From positions 682,001 to 746,000 of the forward strand of contig JBAMDO010000578.1 of the NCBI GenBank assembly GCA_037074765.1: a stretch of DNA of 64,000 nucleotides, written 5' to 3'. The notes under the pieces were generated by a model, which was given only the letters and a program-made list of their open reading frames with translations, was not told the origin of the DNA and searched no databases. The translations under genes and the position numbers were made by a program. Numbering within the stretch: position 1 is the first letter of the stretch; each line of letters begins with the position of its first letter. Source of the stretch: Mansonella perstans (taxonomy: Eukaryota > Nematoda > Chromadorea > Rhabditida > Onchocercidae). Below are positions 1 through 13,502 of the stretch, piece after piece.

Positions 1-914
1 CAGAAAGAAAATTTTTCATTTATCCTCAAATAATAATCTGGTTCCAATCAATAGTTAATAAAGTGATATAAGATATAATTATTAAAAGTATAATACTGGT
101 AATAAATATACCAGGAAATTATTATGCAGTTTTGTACTGGGATGTGAAAGTTTCACTTTATGCATGTGCTTAATATTTTGTATCCTGGCAACATTAATTT
201 TATCACATATAGATTTATCATTAAAAGATGCAGTAAATAAGTGAAACGGAAAGGAATAAGAAGTTGAACACCTGAGTGAAATGAAATTTCAAAGACTTTA
301 AAGTTTCATATATATTTATATATCGGTGATAAGCTAGGAAATTACTTCATCTTAATTTATATCAATCTCTGAATGAAATCTTTATTCTTCATATCTTACC
401 CACTTTTGAGAACTATTCACTTTTTACTATGTCAGCATTTTAAAACTTTGACTATTTCTTTCTCTCGCTTGCTTTATTGCATTTAATGAGTATTCGTTGA
501 ATTCTTCTTGAAAATTTTTGGATTATATTGTTTTAATCAAAAGTAAGAAAATCATTTTTTTTTTTCAAGCGAAGGATTTAATATATATTAAACATTTCAA
601 GACAGGAATAGTATCTATAGAATCGATAAAATCACAACAGAAAGTATCCGAAATCATCTATTCATAGTGTAGTCACTGATTGATTTAGTTTGTATTCCTT
701 TAATTAAGTCGTGCCCTTTTAATTTTTTTTTTGAAGACATGGGCTTCAAATCATAGAGCAATTTGCGGACCAGAAGGAGGGACCAAACACATTGTACTTG
801 GTTGGTGATATTGATCTAGGTTCTATTAACTGGAAATATTTAAGGTCTTTTACTAATTACTAATAATAACGTATTAATTGTGGAACAAACAGTGATTCTA
901 ATTGACGGTTTGGT
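1..914. other. Non-coding flank 3' of the MARVEL gene
   Basis: AT-rich sequence downstream of the minus-strand MARVEL gene. I see no splice-bounded open frame. It probably holds the 3' UTR of that gene next to 914 and intergenic DNA beyond. Confidence 0.5.
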
Positions 915-2897
915 TCATGCCATTTCGGATCCCTGACTCCTTTGTAATATTTCACTGGGCTCGTAATATCGGCCTGGTTCGCTTACCGGCCTAGCTGTCT
1001 GCACGATTCGGGATGTGGGTTCATTTTCGCCTCGCCATGCTTTTAGTTTAGCAAAGGTTTCGATACCGAAGAGTATTGTCAGTGCCACACATATTATCTG
1101 CAACAATTTTAAAATCATTCCTGTACACAGTTATTACTAAGATATTCAAACGACAGTTATTACTGAGGAAAATTTGCACTTTTATTTATTTTAAATCACA
1201 GTCATCCAACAATTGATAAAAGATAAAGGACCATGTTTCAAACGATAATCATGTCTTATTCAAAAAACACTTTTTCAATTTGGTTTAAAAATAAACTCAC
1301 TGCATCAATGATAGCAGAACCGCGTCCGTAAGTTATCCAGCTTGCCGAAAGATGTACCATAAGCCATATTGCTATGAAGAAGAGTAGTGTTGAGATACCG
1401 TAGAATATAAGCTCCTGGAAATTTAAAAGAGCTAACTTAATAATCTTAATGTATGCATTTTGTAAGCAATTGTCTTTAAAGTGCTGAATGAATCAAAATT
1501 TTCGTTTCGACTTTTTGTATTTAAAGTACAGGATAGGATGAAAAATTTTTCTGTTAAATCTACTATTGAATGTTTAGATATTGAAATTTCGTAAAACTTT
1601 GTAAGAACTAATAGGATATATTTTAAAAATACTTCTTGTCTATGGATTAGCCTGTAAATTATATTCTTTCTTCCACGACTTTTGAATTACATATTAGTTG
1701 GTAACTTATCCAAAATTGCTAGAAAATTATACATTTTATGAGTTTAAACAATTACAGATCAAAACCCAAAAAATAATACCGTGACAATAAGTCCTTCTCT
1801 GGTGGGTTCATTTTTAATTGTCAAATGTGGAAAGCAAACGTAGCCGATTAGTAGTCCAGAAATGATGACTGTAGCTGCGAATGAGATATTCTCAGTCCAA
1901 GCTGCAGTTGTGGCATTACGGTCTGCACAGATTGCCAAGATGAATGATATAAACGATAAAACCTATAATTAGTATTGCACTGAGATTTTTTAACAGTTTC
2001 ATTTCCATTAGATTAAACATATATATCTTTGTATGATTCGACGACACTTTTCTGTCAAATGATAGTTTTCTAAGCTTTAGAAAAAATAAAATATTTTTTG
2101 AGTAGAGCGAAAATATATTTCTTGATAGAAATTTAAGACACGGAAGAAGAATTATGCGGAGTTCCTTCCTGGGATTTTCCGGCTCTTTTTGGGCATTCCT
2201 ATTGCGTTTATAACTATTCTAACGAAAAGAATAATACCTACAATTTCGGCAATTTTCAGTACGCCCGGAACAGTAGCAAGGAATGCTGTATTGAGTTGAC
2301 CTTGACGATTGTCTGGTATTATTTGTATTTTACTGGACATATCAAATTTCAAACGTCGTTTTTGTTGTTGATGTTTTGGACTGTAATTTAAAAATGATGA
2401 AGTATCTGTCTCAGTATTGTCTCTTTAATGAATGGTACAAAAAGGAGAATAGTTGGAAAAATCAGAAAATGCTTACCACTAACAATGTGCCATCTCTTTT
2501 CTTCCTAATTATCAGATGCACCTTTATGACTTTGTGATAAAAAATTATATCATTAGCAAATAAGTAATCAATTATACCTGCTATTATGAAATATTTTCCT
2601 TCTGTAATAGCTTCAGAAGTTTTTATATTGTTCCAAGATAGTCCAGTGTTGAGCAAAAACTACTAAGTTGTCCAAAGAGTCAAAATAAGGCTCAGCTTTT
2701 ACTGCTTGCTTTTCGTAAAAATATTAAAAACAATAAAACCTGGATGGCGCAGGTGTTGAATATGAAGGAGGTGACTGTGGCCCGCCGCGATCTTGATTAG
2801 AAAGATTCGTTGTTACATTAGTTGCTGTTGTCGCCTCGATAGTTGCTGCTGTATTTTGTTCCGGTTGTTGCTGCTCCAGATCTTCTGCTTTTAGCAT
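915..2897 (-). CDS. MARVEL-domain four-pass membrane protein
   Basis: A five-exon minus-strand gene of about 258 residues. Exons: 2740..2897, 2242..2380, 1780..1962, 1301..1414 and 915..1097 (TGA at 915). All junctions keep frame with GT..AG. The N-terminal ~80 residues are hydrophilic, rich in Gln and Thr, with a PPSY-type stretch. Four hydrophobic segments follow, at about residues 86-110, 120-142, 155-185 and 195-220, with short loops. The first has the pattern TVPGVLKIAEI, typical of MARVEL TM1. The tail is about 35 polar residues. Known MARVEL proteins (CMTM, MAL, physin groups) act in membrane apposition and vesicle traffic; the exact subfamily here is unclear. The start at 2897 is the first in-frame ATG after a stop, and it follows a short upstream ORF. 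An internal start at 2340 would drop the polar N-terminus. Confidence 0.8.
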
Positions 2898-2899
2898 CC

Positions 2900-2953
2900 T
2901 TAAAGATTTATCACTGATAAGATCAGAGATCGGTTTAATAATAACAGTACCAT
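2900..2953 (-). other. Short upstream ORF before the MARVEL start
   Basis: A 17-codon ORF in the presumed 5' leader starts with ATG at 2953 and ends in TAA at 2900-2902. That stop lies two bases before the main ATG (2897). It is in a different frame from the main ORF and encodes mainly Leu, Ile and Val. It could lower translation of the main ORF or allow reinitiation; this is inference only. Confidence 0.35.
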
Positions 2954-3047
2954 ATTGTTTGCTATTGCACTGTTTCGAACGGTATGTTGACGTAAGCAGA
3001 TGAATATGAGGAAGAATGTAATGTTCCAGGGTTAGGCTTTGTTATTA

Positions 3048-3055
3048 AAAACTGC
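3048..3055 (-). promoter_or_regulatory. Candidate trans-splice acceptor of the MARVEL gene
   Basis: On the minus strand the sequence TTTTATTTTGCAG ends with AG at 3052-3053, about 155 bases before the ATG. No coding exon is visible upstream and the frame beyond is closed by TAA. This fits a spliced-leader acceptor, but a cis-spliced 5' UTR exon is also possible. Confidence 0.35.
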
Positions 3056-3059
3056 AAAA

Positions 3060-6000
3060 TAAAAGCTTTAAAAATTCTTGCTTTAAGATTTTATTTTTTG
3101 CTCCAGATTTTCTCATTTTCTATTCAATGCTGTAGTTGGAGAAAGAAAAAGAGTTTTGATCAAGGCATAAAAATGTAATTATTTCTGAACACTGTTGTAG
3201 ATGACAGCGCTGAAAAAAAATGTATAGATGAGAATTTATTTGGATACACTTGAATAATCTCTTATAAGATAAACTATTTTGGATCTGTTTTTTTCTTCAT
3301 GTACTGATTGATTGCTCTTTCATTGTTAAAAACATCGATTCAGTATTTCTTCAAAAAAAACTAAGTTGCATGAATTTGACTGTTACGTGGAACGAAATAC
3401 TGAAATAGGCATTAATTGAGCATGAATATGACTGTAGGTTGCATATTGGTGTAATTTTCGTTAAATTTATATTTTTTAAAAAATCATAGATTCGTGGGAT
3501 TTCATATATGAAAAAATCATAGATTTGGTCTTTTTGATGAAATTAGGTATATATTTAAGAAAGGTAAGAGCAAGGGCTAAAAAAATCCTATAAAATTTTT
3601 GTTGTTTTAAAATTATTTGCATCATAATGGGATAGAAATTTAACATATACTAAGCCGAAATATGATTTCGACAGAAAGGGGCGTTAAACTAAATTTCAGA
3701 ATTTGGAGCAAAAATGAGGTGATAAAATAGTACAGTTACGGTGACAATTATAGAAAAATAAATGAAAAAGATTGAATAAATATATAAGTTATGTAGCTTT
3801 TAGCTTTAAATTACTGTAGTTGAATCTGTTGAGTTATAAGAATCGAATTACCGAGAAAGATGTACCTCTATAACTTGTCATAATTAGATGTGTAGATATA
3901 TTTTTCTTGCTCATTCCTATTCATTTACTTTTTTAGTACCACTGAAAACGTTCTGTGTGACATAAAGTTTATAACGAAATGATTTTTAGAAGTAAGTATC
4001 TAGATGAGGGATATAATAATTTGGAAGACAAACTCTACGCGAATTGTGTGATGGAACCAACCAAAGGTTGCGATATAAACAAACTGAAATTTTGGGCAGT
4101 GTTGAGCACACTGCAGAGAGGCGGTTTGGCAGTGGGAGTGAGCGATTTTTGATGAGAAATGAATTAAAATTTATAGAACTTCTTCAGTTTCCCCATGATA
4201 CGCCAACAATGGTATTGCAGTGAACAGGGTGTTGGAGAAGCAAAGATGAAAATAGTCCATGAGGTAAAAGAAGCAAGGACGGGCGGGGGTATGGTGAAAG
4301 TATAATAGAGGTTGAGTATGACATGATTTACCATCTAACCTCAAATACACTATTAAGAAATATTTGGAAAAAAACTAAAGGAAATTATGGTGATACTGGA
4401 TAATGGATCTATTCACAACATTGGACAGAAAGGAAAGGAGAGTGGGAATAAGCTCTTACTATATAATAGAAGATTTGAACCAGATCTGTAACGCTTATAT
4501 TGTGGGACCGGTTTCTCGTATTGCAATGAGCCAGCAAATGTCATTTATACCCGCGGAGTTTTTTTAAAAAATCTTTTGCCATTTCAATTTTCTATCAGTC
4601 ATTTCTCAGAGAATTTCTCATAGCGCAAGAGTGCAAGGGTCATGCATTTCCTATGTTTGTTTTACTTTTTTGTCAAGGACAGAGAATTCTTTTCTCGAAA
4701 GAAAATATTTCTTAATAAATCTTAGGAGGCGAAAACAGTTATGTTAATTAAACTTAGCTGAACTTCGTCGTAACCGATTCCAAAATATCTTCACAAGTTC
4801 ATTCTGTTGGGAGAAAGATTAAAGATATCATAAATTTCCTATCGAAAATTTGGATCAGTTGAGGAAACTTGAGGCTGGCAACAATCTTAAGAACTGCTTG
4901 TAATTGAGAATGTAAAAAGACAATTCAACAAATAGCAAAAGCAATACATAGACATCTTTCTATTTGATTTAATGTTGATACCAAATGCAAAAATTACGGC
5001 CAATCAAAATAATTGTCGTCAAAACCTAGTGATAGCATTCGCAAAAAATCTTTATAGTTACAGTGCTTCAGTCCTCTGCCGATGAATATTAAACGTAATA
5101 ACAAGGGTAAAAGAAATTCTTTCAAATTTCAAATTTCTACTTTTTGACTGTCAGTGAATAAAAGTGGGTGGTTAAAGGATAGAGTTGCGGTTGCAGTTTG
5201 CTTAGGAAGTCAGTGAAGCGTATTGTTTGCGAGAGGCATAATTTTAATGCGTAAATGTAGATGGGTGCAGAAACTTGTTGAAATTAGTCAACAAATATAT
5301 GAGTAAGTCAAGAATTCACAAATGTTATTTTAAGATGACTGGTATGATAGTAGGAAAGGGCTGAAAGAAATATAAATTAAATGTAAATAATAAAAATGGA
5401 AGACGAGCTTATTGCTTTGCTTTTCATTTTACTTATCTTAAAGATGTTGTTTTGTTTATTGCTTTACTTTCCATTACATTTATACCGTAATTTCTAATGT
5501 TGCTAGTGATATCAGTTTTGTTTTGTTTACTTATTTGTCTGTTTCATTAATGGAGTAATAATGGAAACTTTGTGAGAGTTTGAAAGTTTGGAAAGTCGCA
5601 CCGTTGAAATGATCAATTTTGAAATATAGCAGAAGATATTTTTTCTTTGTAATTTTGTCAAAGAAAAGACGTGCAATGATAGAAATTGTCCTTCATAGAT
5701 AAATTGGTTTTAATTAAACGATGACAGGTGAAAAACGTTTATCTTATTTATTCGAAATACTTCATTTATAATTCGCGTCATTTTTCTCATATTTTTTACC
5801 ACGAAGTTTATTTGGAACTTTTATATAAAATTACATGAAATAACGAAAGAGTTTATGTTCGGGAAGTTTGATAATATTCACGCGGATCAATTTTGACAAC
5901 TTACTCTATGATTGATATGAATTATCAGGGGAAGTGAAATAATATTGGTGGACAAATAAAAAATAAATAAATAGTTAAATGCAAGTTATTAATGTTATTT

Positions 6001-9000
6001 ATTTAACCACATCAAATTGGAAAACACTTAATGATTAGTGATTAGTGGTTATAGATTAATGGGATAGAAATAGAAGTAACTTGTCACCTGATTAGCAGTC
6101 GGGCTTCTCAATTCACTATACTGGTTACACTCATTTTCCCTTATGTATTATATATGATTTTGTCACTTAACTAGTTTTTGCTATTACCACTAATAGTAAT
6201 AGTAGAATGTATTTGTAATGAAAATTTTGCAACAGCTCGACTGCGTTACATTTGAAAATAATGATCATGAATTCAATACCAAAGATTTTTTCTGAGGTAA
6301 AAGAGGGATAGATTGGAGAGAATAGGATGAGTACAAAATATCAATGACCTTCATTGTATTTCGGACTCAGCAGTAGCAGATTAAGTCAGACCAAAAGCAG
6401 AATAACTTCTAGAGAATATTTTAGTGAGAGATAATTTTCAGAAAATGCTTCTGCGGAATATTTCAGTTTGGCTGGTAAGTTTTTAGTTCCCTTTGTCTCC
6501 TTATTCCTGCATTAGTAATTGGTTCTGACCAGCGAAAACAGTTAAGTACGATATTTCAATTAATGTAAAAGAGATTGTGGTTAAATAAAATCTTCTGTTC
6601 ATTTTTTATTTCGCTGCCATCTGGAATATAGTTGATACTTCTTAGTAGAAGTTTAAATGGAATAATTTAAATGTTGGCATTTTGAAGAAATGCTAGAAAT
6701 GCAATCATACTATCAAAGCAATAGATCGATACCTCATAGTAGATCTTTGAATCTTATTGGTGAAGGTTTTTTCTAAAAAATACTATTGGTTTTTGGCTGT
6801 AGCACGGAAGGTAATTACACTAGTATAGATTTACATAGTGGAATATTATCTCGAAAATAATATCAAGATCAAATAGTTTGTTTAAATCATTTAATCAAGA
6901 AGAATTTGATGAAGATTAAATTTTGATTAATGATTATAAGCAGTACAATTCATTTAATATTCCGTTCTTTTTAACTTCTGCATCTCACTCTATCTGTGTG
7001 GTTTTTTTAATTTGTTGATAGGAGACAGCGATTTGAAAATAATTCCCTGTATGGAACTGGAAATGTATGTGGGCGAAACTATTTCCTATAGAAAGTCTAG
7101 CTATTGAAATGATCATCTGGAGGCGATCTGCACATGGTTGTCGTGAAATAGGCTGATGATGCCGTCTGTTAAATCATACCTTTTATTTATTCAATAATTA
7201 TTGGTTATTGATACTGCTGTTATTATAGTTAAACAACAAAAATGCATGAAGATGAACAGATGTATAGAAGGTCCTTGTTGAATCCTTTTTGATACGGGGA
7301 AACGTGTAATGGAAATAATAGTAGTGAAGAATTGATAATGATAAAACTGGTAGTGTCGATAATAATGATATAAAAGGTACAAAAGAGGCATAGTAAGTAA
7401 CCTAAATATATAGTTAAAATGTGGAAGTAAAACATAGTGAAATGTATTGGTGCATTGCGATAAAACAGGATAAATGGAATATTTATCAGCTGAATTGTTT
7501 TACAAATGTAGTCTTTTTTTATGCGCAATTTCTGAAGATCTGTTCTAAATTACTTTTCTAGAAATTGTGATTGAGTGAAAAATTTAAGTATGACATAAGG
7601 GTTTTAATTAGAGAAGTACTTAGAACTGCCGGAATTTCTTTTTTTTTTTTTTTAACAGAAATTGTTCTAAATTTAAGTCTAAATTAGATTGATTAAACAA
7701 AACCGTTTGGCCATTGTACGCATAAAATATCCTACATGAAGTCCCTACATGGTTTTGACCGATTTACGAATCTGTCAGTACTAAAAAGAGGAAAAATTAC
7801 TGTCTACTTAATGAATGAACTATCTTGATAAGAGAGTAGTCGTGTGATGGTTCATTCTGAGACTGATTTGTTTCCTTTTATTTGAATATTTGAGGAATTT
7901 CATTTGTAACCAGTGGTGATAATGATAAGATAACAAAGAGGACTGTTGAATTGACTGAGTCGATTTCCTTATAAATTGAAAGAATTAACCTTGAAACAGA
8001 AAGTCAGTTACAAAATGGTGTAAATGTACTTTTATCTTATCAATCGAATTATCTCATTCATTTGAGACTTTTTCTTTATATTGAGGTGATGATAGTGGAA
8101 GAAGGTATGGGAATGTAATCCTTTACAAGAATAACAACAGCAGCATGAACATATAGTCAGTCTCGTGTCGTTGTCCTCGATTGAATCATGTCCTTCCTCA
8201 GTTTTCATTTATAACGGAAATGGGGGAGGAAGTTAGTGCGTTATCCATAATATCATCATGTGATGGCATATTGTACAACTGTCGTAAGTAGTTATTCTTA
8301 ATGCTGGTCATTTGTACACAACAGTTTCTTAAGTAATAAATGGGATTAATTACCGTTAAGACATTTTTTAGAATATAAAAATATATTGTAAAAAATTTGT
8401 CCACATAGTGAAGGAATAGGCAGTACAAAAGAAAAATGATGGACAAAAAAGAGAAATTGAGCAAAACGCTTATATCCAGCATGTGTGAATGAATGAAGAA
8501 ATTAATTAGTAAATATAAAAAAAGTGTTTGTTCTGATTTTCATAAAATGGGCGCGATATCTTTTGTCGCAATGGTCTCTAAACCTCATTCATTTCTATCT
8601 TCGAAAGCTACGATTCATATAAATTGCCTCGTAGTCAATTGATTAATGACTATTGATCTGAAATTATCAAAAATACTTGGTTGATGAATTTGTTTTCTGC
8701 GTTTTGGATGGGAATTAATGCAGGATATTTTTCATCATATGAAAATTGCAAAAAACATTGTCAGCGAATATTTTTTTGAATAGGAATGCTGGTTTATAAA
8801 GCTGACATTCTCGACCTCAGTGAAAGATATCAATACAGCTGCTGAGAAGTTTCTCTTTTCGAATATCCATTCAGTAGTGCAATTTAATTTATTTGAAGTC
8901 ATACAGATTCTTTTACAAAGAGATTTCAGAAATTTTGAAGTACTTGCTTTGATGTTAAAGTCTGATTAAGCTGTATTCTTCAGTTGTTATCGCTAATGAT

Positions 9001-11853
9001 GTTCGAGGTAATCATCTCAAATCTAAATCTATAATTGGCAATAACGCAATTAATAGTTTAGGGTCGAGAAGCGAAAGCAGTCATTAAAGTTTAACTCAGT
9101 CTGCTGTACATGTTTACTAAATTCTGAAATTTTTCGTTAAATGAGAACGATACATAGAGGCTATAAAGCCTATTTGCCCTTTCATTTATTTTTTCGTAAG
9201 AAAGTGGTGGAATGGCGATCGAAAGGAAGCGCAATTTACCCTCTATTCTTACATTATTCATTTCCTTGAACGAAAAAATTGCAGCAATTTTTTAGTTTTG
9301 AAATGATAAGAAAAAAACATTTGCAATTTATTAATATAAGAGTATATGAGCGATGTGAAAAGGATATTGTAAAATGGAAAAAAGAAAGAGCAAATGCATA
9401 AAAAATAATTCCCGTTTCGATTGGTAAAAATGCTTTTATATTTAATAATTTATTATTGTGTTCAATTTCTGAATAAGTTATAATAAAGATGTTGTTTATT
9501 TATTACTTATGTGATTTTAATTTATCTTTTACTGGTTTAAACTGTTTTTGTTTTCTCTAATTCGCACCATATGTTGAAGATGTGTGATGAAGATAGCTTT
9601 GCTCCTCCTTTCATTCTGAATAAGTAGGTTACTTAATTAATATTATGAAGGAAGAAGAACTGGCTATAATAAATTTGAAGTTGTATAATAGTAATCTACG
9701 GGAATTAATTTTTACTGAAACAAGTAATGAAATTTCGATAATCAGAGATTATTGAATATGGAAACAGTGGATTTGGAGGGTTAGTTAGATATATGAAAAT
9801 GATGCCTTCGTTTTGGTGACATTGGAACTTAGATAATTGGGCGAAAGAAATTGTCAATTTCGGATATTGTTTACCATTTTACGGTTGATGGAGCATTGTT
9901 ATGTTGCCTCGGAATTGTTGTTTTTTATCATTTTAAGCTTCCTATAAAATATGTAGTGATCAGCAATCGTGACAGCTAGGCAGCTGAGTATTAATCGCTT
10001 GATCATTGGACTTTTTATTATTGATTGATGATTAAATTGATTTAGGCCGCATGGTAAATAACATTTGATGGTATGGTGTTAAAACATTTTCGAGGGTATC
10101 GTGCCAGTACTATAATGTAGATACCGGTTTTTGTTGTGAATCTGCTAGTGTACATTGTCAACTTATGTTTTATAAGCATTTAATTCCTTTGGACCACAAA
10201 TAAGCAAAATTTGAATATGAATTTTGTATTATTTCGGGACCATATATGGACCGATTTTACCCTATCTTTATGAAAATTTATGAGACACTGATTCAAACAT
10301 TTTCGACCTTGCACTTACAATGACTGATGAATCAAGTCATTTTTATTTACTGCTTTAAATGATCTATATATTATCGACAGCTACTTTTGTAAATGGTGAT
10401 GAAAGTCCATGCACAGCTTATTGCTTCTCTCGAAAAATGATTATACACATTCCGAAAAAGCGACACTACTAAACTGAAATTCAGATGCAGTGGAAATTTT
10501 CGTGAAATAAGATCATCTAAATACTGTTTTCTAAAATGCGAATGAAATTAAAATAAATGGCTCATTTTTTCGGCTATTATAAATTAATAGTTTAGATATA
10601 TGAAATTTTCAGAGAAATTGATCGGCTTATTCTTTTTTGTTGCAAATACATATATAAATGGTAAAAGTGAGAGCAGTTATGGTCATTCGTTTCTAAAAAA
10701 TTGCAGTTGTTGTTTGCTTTTCCTGAATTTTATTTCAGTGCATTGATGACTTTTTCGAAACTGATTTTTGGTGTTAAGAGAGCTGTGAATACTCATGGGT
10801 CTTGCTTAAGTTTTCAGAAAAAGAAACTAAAGAGGTATTTTGAGGTATAAAACCACTTGAACAATTATTTTATCACTATTAGTTTTTCCAAGTTTTCATC
10901 TTCTTGCATTTGATATTATATTATTGCAAAGTTTCTTTTTTTTTTTTTTTCTCTGGAAAACTTAAGTGTCTCTAAGTTTCCAAAACTCTTGCGTTCCCAA
11001 GTTTTTTTACGAAAAGTATGCCCTGTGATCTGATGTTATGGAATTTTTTTGAGAATCGAAAAAAGATGTCGAGGAAAAGATAATGGGGAATGATGGTGGG
11101 CGATAAAAATGCCTTTCTGTTGCATTCTTGCTTTCATTCCGGGAAACATTTGAGAGGTTTACAATTTGAAATCATCGTCCTAAATTAATGCTGTTGACTT
11201 CAACTATATAACAAATTCACCTACAATTTCTGATATTATAATGACTTTGATTGCATTGAGATAGCACTAAAACAAGAGCGGAAATACTCAAGAGGTTTAA
11301 AATGCATTATTTGTTTCCATAAACCAAAATAAATATAATCTTAAATTAATAACACAAATATATCTCTGCTATATGTGTATATTCAGGAGGTCAAGTAACT
11401 AATTATATTTGCATTGCCGGTGTAGTTTACGTTCTATATCGTGTATATCTCATACTTCCCACATATGCCGAACTGTTATCCATTAGGCACTAAGTTTTAG
11501 GAAGCTTTCATTTTTTATTTGAATCCTGAATCCATTCTTTTTGTAAATCTAGTGTAATCTGACGTGTTGTCTGAAAAGTACCATTTCATATCTTCTATCT
11601 CATTCTTTTTATCGCAATACTAGCTAATTCGGTGTGCCAGACACACTTCAGATTTCGAAAAACTTTAATAATAATAAAACTAATAAGTAGTATACATGAT
11701 GATACTTTTGAAGATCATGTAGAATTCATGAGCTGTGATGTTTGGTCTTACCTTTCCTTCTTATTTATCTGTCCTTTATTTTTTATACAGAAATATCTCA
11801 GGAATAGCGAAATTTTTTGCTAAAACAATAGTTACTTTTTTTCCCTGTTGTAG
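3060..11853. other. 9 kb stretch without a recognised gene
   Basis: A long AT-rich stretch between the MARVEL gene and the first visible RTF1 exon. Open frames here (for example about 7230-7530 and 8200-8480, minus) are Phe/Ile/Tyr-rich and look random. It should contain the missing 5' exons of RTF1 if that gene is intact, but I could not recognise a Plus3 domain on the plus strand. One segment with richer codon use is listed separately (3979-4152). Homopolymer T runs lie near 7640 and 10940. Confidence 0.4.
3979..4152 (+). other. Small coding-like ORF, unidentified
   Basis: A 57-codon ORF from ATG at 3979 to TGA at 4150-4152. Its codon use is less AT-biased than the surroundings (GCG, CTG, GGC, AAC, TGC) and it includes the segment CDINKLKFWAVLSTLQRGG. 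Other short, coding-like stretches follow in other frames up to about 4560. I do not recognise a family. It may be an exon of an unannotated gene, a decayed gene fragment, or chance. Confidence 0.2.
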
Positions 11854-13502
11854 CAAGAGGCCGAACAGTATGGAAATGTTGAAGAAGTACAATTATTACA
11901 GCAACAAATTGATGATTTGGAAGCAAGGGCTGCTGAATTGGTATACTCCTAAGAATTTTTTCACTTTATTTTGCTGCAACACTTGAAAAGCACTTTTTTT
12001 TTAAATAAATCTTTGCATTTGATGATCTCTATGAAAGATTAAAGTCACCAATCACTGGTGATCGAAATTTATTAAAGTGATCGTATCATAGGAACGACGT
12101 CGTTCACAAAGTATTCGTGGGATCAGTTGGATTAATCAGCGTAACAGACATGCCATTAAGGAAGCTATTCTTAGTGGACAAGTGCGTATTGAAACATCCA
12201 GTCAAGATGATCCGTTCACTCGAAAGAATGCGCGAATAAAGGTCCCATCTTTTGATATTTCCCAAAAACACATAAATCACGCATGACATGCGATACTGTA
12301 AAAACTGAACGTTGAATTTGCAATTGCTGCGCAACTTTCAGTGCTAACTAACTTTTTTTTTTGTGTTTTGGAAGCACAGAATATAAATAACTTTGTTAAT
12401 CATTGTTATACTGTTTACAAAAGCGCTGATTTTTAAATATTTTTAAAGCCTGTCTCTGGAAGAGATAAAACAACTCAACGACTGAATGAAAAGAAAAATA
12501 CAGGCGCTAGCAATAGTGATGAATGTAAGTTTCTTATAATTTTTGCATTCTTTCTTATTTTAAAGACCTTTACTTCGCGTTTTGAAGGATTTATCCTTTT
12601 GAAGAAGTTATTTCTTGATGTTCTTTGATTTTATTAAAAGGGGATCACTGAAAATGCATTATAGTTAGTATAATGCATTGCAAGTAAATGCTATTTTGAT
12701 TATTTATTCGAAAGATTATTTCGATTATTGAATTTGATTGTTAGTACTAACTAATAGAAATCTTTTCTGAATCACTCTAGAACTTTTCTTTGCTTTGATT
12801 CAAATCTACTTTTTCCATACAATATGTATAGGTTAAATTTCATAAAAGATAATGAAATAGTAGTTCTAATCGATGAAACTCATTTATAATGCATCTTTTC
12901 AGTTATTTTTTTCAATATTTTTCGTTCATTTAAAGATGCTGCACAAAGCTCACAGTCGACAGTTTTTGAGCCAAATGATCAAAAGCCATCATCTTATAAA
13001 GGAGCTACAAACGGAGCGCGAGGTCTAAGTGGACCTGTTTCGGATCTTTTCAATGCTCATAATTTTGATGTTGATATTGACATTGCTATACCAGGTAAAT
13101 ATACTTCATTCAATGACTACTTCACCAAACAAAAGATTAAAGCATCGAAGTTTCATTACACGATTTACTATTTTAGTATAAATGATGGGTTGATATAAAT
13201 TGCGCTTGGTGAAATTTTGACGGTTATTGTCATTGACTATTTTGCGATGGAATGAAGTCTAGTATTATTCAAACTTTTTTTTCATAATCAAGAGATAAGT
13301 ATAATTTTAAATGACATAATTATATTTCGTTTGATTATTATTTGTTTCAGCAGCAATGACATTGCCTTCCAATGCTCCATCACTCACTTCACTTGATGTT
13401 TCAAAGCATCCTGGTCTGGGTAGTAATCGATCCACAATAAATAGAGGATCATCCAGACCATTAAGTCTCGAAGATTACAAGCGTCGTAAGAATCTTTCAT
13501 GA
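11854..13502 (+). CDS. rtf1: RTF1 (Paf1 complex), C-terminal exons only
   Basis: Five exons give 207 C-terminal residues: 11854..11940, 12092..12241, 12449..12524, 12936..13094 and 13351..13502 (TGA). Phases agree at every junction. Recognisable RTF1 features, in order: a coiled-coil segment (LLQQQIDDLEARAAEL), then a conserved INQRNR block followed by the DPFTRK motif. Next comes an acidic-hydrophobic segment (NFDVDIDI) and the C-terminal LEDYKRR signature. RTF1 links the Paf1 complex to elongating RNA polymerase II, stimulates H2B ubiquitylation and binds Spt5 through its Plus3 domain. That domain and everything N-terminal, about two thirds of the usual protein, are not visible. The first exon starts at a normal acceptor in phase 0, so upstream exons are expected. 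Identity is firm; completeness is not. Confidence 0.85.

Noticed and set aside
7191..7528. Overlapping minus ORFs of 66 and 99 codons
   Set aside because: Both are Tyr/Phe/Ile-rich, overlap in different frames and show no family feature.
11388..11492. Open frame after an AG at 11386 as an RTF1 Plus3 exon
   Set aside because: It is hydrophobic, ends in a stop after about 33 codons and does not resemble Plus3.
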